From: Amphiduros pacificus
Lineage: Eukaryota > Annelida > Polychaeta > Phyllodocida > Hesionidae
Direction of reading: 5' to 3'
Length of the DNA stretch: 64,000 nt
Assembly (NCBI GenBank): GCA_949316495.1
Contig: OX439000.1
Coordinates: 71,368,570-71,432,569, forward strand
Part shown: in pieces, positions 57,461-64,000 of the stretch
How positions within the stretch are numbered: the stretch's first letter is position 1
Layout of the letters: each line of letters begins with the position of its first letter
Notes under the pieces: model-generated
Told to the model about the DNA's origin: nothing
What the model saw: only the letters and a program-made list of their open reading frames with translations
Database searches by the model: none
Position numbers and translations under genes: made by a program

Positions 57461-58206
57461 TTTCATTCCTCTGCTTTATACAATGTCTTAATGCTTAATC
57501 GTATTGAGCTCTATTGCATCTCATGATTTGTGTTACCCATCCATATTGATATTATCTTTTGGAAAATTTTAGTCTGTAAATTTAACTTGGGCTGCTGTTT
57601 GAAATTACTGGATATCCCTTTGTAAAATAACTTGATAAATTGATAAAGATGTTGACTATTTGTGTGATTTACCAGTGAGACGGTCAAATCATGCTACTCA
57701 ATTCATTGCTGGGTGGGAACAAGTGTCTTTTTTGTCATGCTGAAACTGAAATCTTCATTTTGAAGTTTTATTTTAACAGAGTTGAAACAATTTTTGTTTT
57801 GATAGAAAGTATAAAAAATAATGACTTTATACAATAAGCAAAGGTGAAATCTTCATGTTGGGATCTTTTTTGAGCTAATTGAAAGTCATAATATTAGCTC
57901 TGATATCTTTTAGTAGGAAAACCAATACAGCAAACAGTCTGTCCATATAAAAACATTGCATTTAATACCAAAAAAAAAATAATAATAATAATAAAACAAT
58001 AAAACCATGTAACGTATTAAGGAAATGAATAAGTTCCAAATATCCATCACTCCTACTTTGTTTAAGTTGATTAATTACTCTGCTTACATCATGTACATCT
58101 AAATTAATCCTGTTTCCACCACCACAGTTCCTTATATTATACACCATCTTTGATTTTTTGACCTCACTGTTATCTGAGGTAAAAAGAAAGACATTATTAT
58201 CAGTTT
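57461..58206. other. Non-coding stretch with a decayed repeat
   Basis: The segment at about 57655-57720 matches the complement of 24230-24262 (GATTTACCAGTGAGA), a relic of the tRNA-like repeat there. Nothing else is recognised. Confidence 0.4.
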
Positions 58207-58700
58207 TAGCCCTGTGACACCTGTGACATCCTATGACCCTGTGACATCCAGTGACCCTGTGACATCCAGTGACCCTGTGACATCCTGTGACCCTGTGACA
58301 TCCAGTGACCCTGTGACATCCAGTGACCCTGTGACATCCTATGACCCTATGACATCCTATGACCCTGTGACATCCTGTGACCCTGTGACATCCTATGACC
58401 CTGTGACATCCAGTGACCCTGTGACATCCTGTGACCCTGTGACATCCAGTGACCCTGTGACATCCAGTGACCCTGTGACATCCTATGACCCTGTGACATC
58501 CTATGACCCTGTGACATCCTGTGACCCTGTGACATCCAGTGACCCTGTGACATCCTATGACCCTGTGACATCCTGTGACCCTGTGACATCCTATGACCCT
58601 GTGACATCCTGTGACCCTGTGACATCCTGTGACCCTGTGACATCCAGTGACCCTGTGACATCCAGTGACCCTGTGACATCCTGTGACCCTATTGTCATCT
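58207..58700. repeat. 18-bp minisatellite
   Basis: About 27 copies of CCAGTGACCCTGTGACAT with the variable triplet cycling among CAG, CTG and CTA before TGACCC. The 18-base period keeps frames open on both strands (DPVTS and MSQGH repeats), but no gene features flank it. Confidence 0.95.
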
Positions 58701-58810
58701 CAGGATTTGAACAATCCAACAGGACCAGGCAAAGCTGGTCATAACATGATATGGATTTCGGACGTAAAATGATGTAGCCAAAAACACGTGAAAAAGAAAA
58801 AAAATACATA

Positions 58811-58905
58811 TGGAAAATATGCTAATTATTCACAGGAAAATATGCTAATTATTCACAGGAAAATAGGTAAACTCTTCTCAGGAAAATAGGTGAACTATTA
58901 ACTTA
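58811..58905. repeat. Short tandem repeat of ~26 bp
   Basis: About four copies of GGAAAATATGCTAATTATTC / GGAAAATAGGTAAACTCTTC, just upstream of the first SLC1 exon. Confidence 0.8.
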
Positions 58906-59045
58906 GAAAAGACATCACTGACCAGAAATTTATGTGTTGAAAATCACGTCTTCTCCATGTCATTAACTGTAATCAGAAATTCACGTCTTGAAAATCATGT
59001 CAGTCATATATGGATGTTTAAGGTTATTATAATTGTTTTTTTCAG

Positions 59046-59511
59046 GTAAAAATCCAACACAGAACTTGACATCATTTTCATGCTTGGGAGGTATACTGTG
59101 ACACTCTCCAATGCATTCTAAGGAAGCTGTGTTTCCAGGCGAGGACAAACTGGACTACGCAGGTGACAGAGGCGGTCCCGTACAGATCACCAACAAAATG
59201 GCAGACAGAAGAAGAAAATGCTGCAAAACCTTCCTGGAACTATTTCTCTTGCCCACACTCTTGGCCATAGCTATGGTTCTGGGTGTGGGGATTGGATTCA
59301 TTATCAGAAGTGTGGACCCACAATTTACCCAGGACAAGCGAAGAATCATGTATCTTAACTATCCTGGAGAGTTGCTTCTGCGAATGCTCAAATGCATCAT
59401 TTTACCTCTGATCTTCACCAGTCTCGTAGCAGGAATTGCAGCCCTGCCATTCAAAGCTGCTGGTAAACTAGGGGGCCGCACCGTCGCCTATTATCTCCTC
59501 ACAACATTCCT
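59046..59511 (+). CDS. SLC1A-like: Excitatory amino acid transporter (SLC1 family), first coding exon
   Basis: The exon begins after a strong acceptor (TTTTTTTTCAG ending 59045) and ends at donor GTAAGT (59512). The coding start is ATG 59111; an in-frame TGA at 59099-59101 rules out an earlier one. An untranslated first exon must therefore lie upstream. The 134 residues are: a hydrophilic N-terminus; RRRKCCKTF before transmembrane helix 1 (about 41-65); the loop RRIMYLNYPGELLLRMLK; helix 2 (about 84-112, CIILPLIFTSLVAGIAAL); and the start of helix 3 (GGRTVAYYLLTTFL). These match the EAAT/GLAST family, plasma-membrane trimeric carriers that clear glutamate or aspartate with Na+, H+ and K+ coupling. 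A neutral amino acid carrier of the ASCT branch is the main alternative, as the substrate-binding domain lies beyond the window. Confidence 0.93.
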
Positions 59512-59864
59512 GTAAGTAACCATTGGTGTCCTGCCAGGCGCCATCATCAATTAAAGTTCAGGTTCTTCAGTTCTCAGTCAGATAAAGCTGTTCAGTTCTG
59601 GTGTTTACAACATGAAGATTAGCAATCGGCTAATAAATGAATGAATGAATGCATGAGGAGAGAGATTCATGAATTTTTCAACTTATTCTTATCTATTCAC
59701 TTGATGTCACTTTGAATAGGGAATAGCACAAATAAAATTCAGATGAACGGTTCAAAGATTGTTCCAAAATGTCATACAGAAAAGAGGGCACTTTTTGGGA
59801 TGACCATCGTTTAGGGAAAATGGCTTGTTTTCTCAACATTTTTACCTTCATATATTATTCAAAT

Positions 59865-60112
59865 GCCACGGGTTGTGGTGCAGTTGGTTAGAGCGCCAAC
59901 TTATTAGCACCAGCTCCTCTGTGGTGATCCAAAGGTCGTAGGTTCGATCCCGCGCCAAAGGGTTTAACCTGTTATCTGTGACCGGGTGGATTGTCATGTC
60001 AAGGACCTGCGACATGACAATTCAGTGAAGCAGCACTATATCTGCTACAAGTAGGTCTCATCACGAAATAGCTGAAGTAATGTTGAAAGTGATGTAAAAA
60101 GCATAAAATAAA
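59865..60112 (+). mobile_element. SINE family 1 copy in SLC1 intron
   Basis: It shares the head (GGTGCAGTTGGTTAGAGCGC), B box (GGTTCGATCCC), body and AAAGTGATGTAAAA tail with 28384-28706 but lacks about 60 bases after the head. Same strand as the host gene. Confidence 0.88.
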
Positions 60113-60373
60113 TAAAGATAAAATTGTCCAAATCAGGATATAAATAATTTCGCCTGTGAAATCCATGTTGTCGAAATTACCCTCATCCTTATGTCCTTGT
60201 GGTCTTGGACTGAACGGCCACTAAAATAGAAGCCAGATAAATATTGCAGAAAATAGCTTCAGTGTGACCCCTGCACAAGTGGCTTTAGGATGAGGGTAAT
60301 TTAGGGTAACAATGTACTGTTGATGAGGTCTCTACTGGTGTGTACTATCTATATTTGCATTGGTGTGTTTCAG

Positions 60374-60496
60374 TGCAGTCCTGCTGGGAATCTTATTGGT
60401 GTGTACTATTAAACCTGGTGATCGAGGCAGAATTTCTCAGAAAAGTGACAGAGATAAACTTGTTGACCCAATTGATGCTCTACTTGACCTCGTCAG
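60374..60496 (+). CDS. SLC1A-like: SLC1-family transporter, second coding exon
   Basis: Acceptor GTGTTTCAG ends at 60373 and donor GTAAAT starts at 60497. The first base completes the codon split by the previous exon, giving ...TTFL-AVLLGILLVCTIKPGD, the rest of helix 3 with the family's [IL]KPG/HPG turn. A charged loop (RGRISQKSDRDKL) then leads to VDPIDALLDLVR, equivalent to the D.FLDLIRN segment of EAATs. It ends two bases into an Arg codon. Confidence 0.93.
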
Positions 60497-60540
60497 GTAA
60501 ATAGAAGAAAAGCACACTGTATAATGTTCTATTTGGAACT

Positions 60541-61200
60541 TGGAACTAGGAACTAATTATTTATTTATTCAACCCAATTACAAATACAAAAATCTCTATT
60601 AACTGATACCATGCCATTTTATCAACCCAGTGTCGGGAGAGCCCCACTAATAACAAAATACTTTTCTCTGCTGTGGAGGTCATCCAGAGATGGTAAAATA
60701 ATAAATAAGAGTTATATTTGCTCAAGCTTATCATTCTAACACACATTTTTTTAGTTTGAGAACTCTCACAGTTGTAGCCCCATGCCAAAATTCCAAAATT
60801 AAGATGAGACAAGATGAGTGAACTATAAATCTGTAGCTTTGCTTTAATGGGTGAAAAATGTTTTAGTTTATTAATGATTTCAACACCTCTGGAGATTAAT
60901 AGTTAAACCTAAGAAACTAAGCCAAATTATTCTCTCAATGGGTATCTTGTCAATCTGAAATTGCTTTTCAACCAATTACTAATGCATGCCAGTTCCTGAT
61001 TTTTTAATTATTGTTATTAGTGTGCTGGATAAAGTTAGGTCATCTGCATAAATTACAAACTCAAAATGCTTACTGGCATTGAAGATATCATTAATATATA
61101 TTATGAATAACAATGGTCCTAATATTGAACCTTGTGGGATACCAGTTTCCATGATCATTAAATCTGATTTTATTCCATTTATCTCAATAAACTGTATGTA
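60541..61200 (-). pseudogene. LINE ORF2 3'-end relic in SLC1 intron
   Basis: On the minus strand, near 61155-61020, it reads GIPQGSILGPLLFIIYINDI and FVIYADDLTLSST, i.e. RT motifs 4 and 5 with the YADD site. A decayed thumb region and ILAWGYNCESSQTKKMCVRM...ISLSKYNS near 60800-60710 follow, the usual C-terminal block of Jockey/CR1-type LINEs. Numerous stops and frame changes lie between. The 3' end is near 60541, with an A/T-rich tail. It is 5'-truncated and antisense to the host gene. Confidence 0.8.
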
Positions 61201-62867
61201 ATATATAACAATATGAAAGTTCTTTTAAACCAAACCATATACAATGACCAATTGGGCAGAAATATAACTTAAGGTAAGGCTAGGTTAAGTTTTGAAACAC
61301 TGAATTTAAAGAATGGATGGTACAGATTAGAAATATCCACACCTCAAGGTCATAAATGTAAAATTAATAACTTTATACATGGAATGAAAATGATCTCATC
61401 CAAGGGTGTGATTTCAGCTTTCATCCCTTTAGTTGTATATAAGTAAAGGGGGAATTGACATTGATCACACAATTTCAACACTATCATAGCTTTTCAGATT
61501 CCCTGTGGTTTTCATCCCATATCATGCCTCTACAAAAGATCATTTTCCTCAAAGTTTCAACTCTATAGAATCCTTTATTTTTAAATGTATTGCCAGTCAT
61601 ATACTGGTACAGAGTTAAGATCTACTTAGTGCATGCCATCATGCATAACCAGGAGATAAATTACATATTTCTGACAAAGAAAAACCTTTAGAGAATGTCT
61701 CTTGAAAGTGAGGTCAACATTGGCAGGTCACATGTCACCTACCTGTTACTCTCCATAGCAGATCCAGGACTTACACCTGACACAATTATTTACCATAACC
61801 AGTGAGTACTTAGAGGTCACGCGGAATAGGTTGAGACAATATCATGCCAATTGTGACAGACAGAGGTAGTATGTGAATCTACCTCGCCATGCAGAGTACC
61901 TACCTGTGGACGGTGTTTCACATTCTAACATTTAGCATTTAGATACAAGAATACAAGATGCAAAAAAATCTCAAAACTTTTAAAATTAGAAATGTTTTCA
62001 AAGGTGCCATACCATTTTATAATGTTTAATGACAGTTGATATACATGTATTTTCCACCATACTTATTCTCAATATGTTTTGTGGAGGAAATCAATATTTC
62101 TGCTCAATATGATATTACTTTTGGACAGATTATTTTCATTATTTTCAATTTTAATGGAATTGTACATCAGGATAATGATTAGTAACTGACATGCTGAATC
62201 TTGAACTTTTTAGGGGCTTTCTCTAGTTATATAGGTGATAAAATATATCAAATATCTTATGGTAGATATGATCAAAGGAAAACAAGATATTTGAGAATGT
62301 CCAAATCAGAATAATTTATTTTACCTTAAAGATCTTTAATAAAATCAAACTAGTATTTGATTGTGTTTACATCTTTGACTTGCCCCATTCTTAACGTGTC
62401 CAACTTGATTTTAAATCTTGTATCAAATTACAACTCAGAATTGTTTGTTCATCTCCAAAGGGATTGTAAAGTTATATTGTATATTAAGAACACGATTTGT
62501 GATCCTATACTCTACATTAAGTTGCTTTTGGTGAAGAAATGCACAACCAAAATGTCAACCAAAATAAACCGTAAACAGCACCTGCAGTCATTTTGATAGT
62601 GCTGATAGTGTTGATAGTGCTGTTCTAAATGATATGATATATGATACTGAAGCCAGAAGGAATAGGATGAACTGAGGAAAACAAGACATAATGACAACAC
62701 AATGCTTTCTGACAAAGGAATATTTTTAAATCATTCGTGTGGCACTGGCTGAATTTATGAATCACTTTTCAGTATTTTGTAATCTTTTAATTTCAGAAAA
62801 AGGTGATGATTTTTGTTGATGTACACTGTGGCACATTGTAAGATTTTTCGTATATTTGTGAAAATAT
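61201..62867. other. SLC1 intron, no further element recognised
   Basis: AT-rich intronic sequence without exon-like frames that fit the transporter. Small frames at 62357-62715 overlap on opposite strands without motifs. Confidence 0.5.
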
Positions 62868-63092
62868 TTTCATAAAGAGGATTGAGTGTATTATATGTTT
62901 TTCATAAAGAGGATTGATTGTATTATGTTTTTCATAAGAGGATTGAGTGTATTATATGTTTTTCATAAAGAGGATTGAATGTATTATATGTTTTTCATAA
63001 AGAGGATTGAGTGTATTATATGTTTTTCCTGAAGAGGATTGAGTGTATTATATGTTTTTCCTAAAGAGGATTGAGTGTATTATATGTTTTAT
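62868..63092 (+). repeat. 32-bp minisatellite next to a splice acceptor
   Basis: Seven copies of TTTTTCATAAAGAGGATTGA followed by GTGTATTATATG, with small variants (CCTGAAG, CCTAAAG in the last two). The array ends about 11 bases before the AG of the third SLC1 exon, so it contains the likely branch-point region. Confidence 0.92.
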
Positions 63093-63103
63093 CCTGTTTA
63101 CAG

Positions 63104-63146
63104 AAACGTCTTTCCTCCCAATATTGTCCAAGCGACAATCAGCCAG
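63104..63146 (+). CDS. SLC1A-like: SLC1-family transporter, third coding exon
   Basis: Acceptor CTGTTTACAG ends at 63103, and donor GTAAGC starts at 63147. The first base completes the split Arg codon and the exon reads (R)NVFPPNIVQATISQ, matching the RN.FP.N[LI]VQA segment that precedes helix 4 in EAATs. At 43 bases it is a very short exon, ending in phase 0. The following exons, with the glycosylated loop, hairpins and substrate site, lie beyond the window. Confidence 0.92.
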
Positions 63147-64000
63147 GTAAGCTGGATTTAATACATAAAATACTAAATATACAATATGCCAACACCATGA
63201 GATCCACATGGTATTAACATATATCATCCAAACACAATTTACCATCACCAAGTCATAAGCTGTGATCAATCGTTTGGTCTAGACTCTGACCAATCAGTGC
63301 AGATATCAATACAAAACGGCTTTTGTTTGAACATTCGTCTGTTCTTCTAACATACATGCCACACCACTGAATTTAAGGAAACGTGCTACTGCTTCAAATG
63401 AAAAAGTTGTTTTCCCTCTTCAATTAGAATATAACCTTTTACAAGCTCCAACATCACATGTAACGACCTTCATTTACCTTTCATGAGCATCTTTGTGTAA
63501 TTCATATATGCATCCTATCTAAAATCTGAAATATTTTAACATATCTTCCTATTGTAAGGGTTTTTGCTAATCAGCTGTTCATGAGGAGTTATTCCCTCCA
63601 GATAAATCTTTAAAATATATTGGAGACATTTATTCAAGTATTATGGCATTGTACAGTTTGAGATTTTATTCCCCCACCAGAATCTCCAAATCAGGTGGTC
63701 TCTCTTAAATCCAAATAACACAGCAGAGACGTGCAAATGTTTGAACAAGTTATGTATCGATCAAATACCATGCATTTAGTTCATGTATAATATAGTGAGG
63801 AATACGAGGAATGTGGCAATGCCCTTTTCACTTCAGGTAAACATCTAGATCACTCTGGTCACAACACACTAAGTTTGAATAAAAGCAATGATTACAACAC
63901 ACTAAGTTTGAAAAAAGCAAGAATTTTTCCCTTAAAAATATAGAGTGTTGAATTTTATCTCATCATGGCACATTTTTTCTGTCAACAATGTTTTCTGCAA
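63147..64000 (+). other. SLC1 intron continuing past the window edge
   Basis: No exon fitting the next transporter segment is found. A short tandem phrase, ACAACACACTAAGTTTGAA, occurs at 63862 and 63894. Confidence 0.6.

Noticed and set aside
58214-58809. DPVTS-repeat and MSQGH-repeat frames
   Set aside because: Translations of the 18-bp minisatellite.

Overview
The window reads as an invertebrate, most likely molluscan, nuclear genome. It is AT-rich, the host coding sequence is split by introns with GT/AG junctions, and over half of the sequence is mobile or tandemly repeated. The repeats include tRNA-derived SINEs, (TCTG)n-led arrays and many TCAAGGTCA-bearing repeats of a style I associate with molluscs. 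The organism is an inference; no rRNA, mitochondrial or diagnostic species marker is present.

Host genes. Only two are supported, both on the + strand. At 13269-13754 is the terminal coding exon of a leucine-repeat adaptor gene (LURAP1-like), followed by a 3' UTR with AATAAA signals. At 59046-63146 are the first coding exons (at least three) of an SLC1-family excitatory amino acid transporter: 59046-59511, 60374-60496 and 63104-63146. Their splice phases match exactly, and the gene runs off the right edge. Everything between these genes is intergenic or non-coding first-intron DNA filled with transposable elements.

Layout. 1-13 kb: mostly featureless, with a 595-bp G/C-run-terminated MITE (2890-3484) and a minus-strand hAT transposase relic (6361-7347). 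13-17 kb: LURAP1-like exon and unremarkable downstream DNA. 17-23.5 kb: a nearly full-length APE-type LINE (ORF1 and ORF2) interrupted at 20647-21619 by a Mutator-like (MULE) element with C-run sub-repeat inverted termini and a perfect 8-bp target duplication. 23.5-32 kb: microsatellites, a dimeric 140-bp array, a 15-bp and a 16-bp minisatellite, SINEs and a TTAA-flanked MITE. 32-57.5 kb: a nest. Two inverted copies of a 1.4-kb repeat (32.35-33.8 and 55.85-57.46 kb) bracket a satellite array, two copies of a fold-back TIR element, a whole-looking young Ty3/gypsy-type retroelement (36090-41860) and a larger LTR element with only gag and protease recognised (42108-51866). 57.5-64 kb: an 18-bp minisatellite, then the SLC1 gene, whose introns carry a SINE, a LINE relic and a 32-bp minisatellite abutting a splice acceptor.

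No operon-like, prokaryotic, CRISPR or rRNA features are present. The observations I rate highest are the MULE inside the LINE, the fold-back TIR element, the poly-G MITE, the gag-protease-only LTR element and the recurrence of TCAAGGTCA half-sites in several unrelated repeats.
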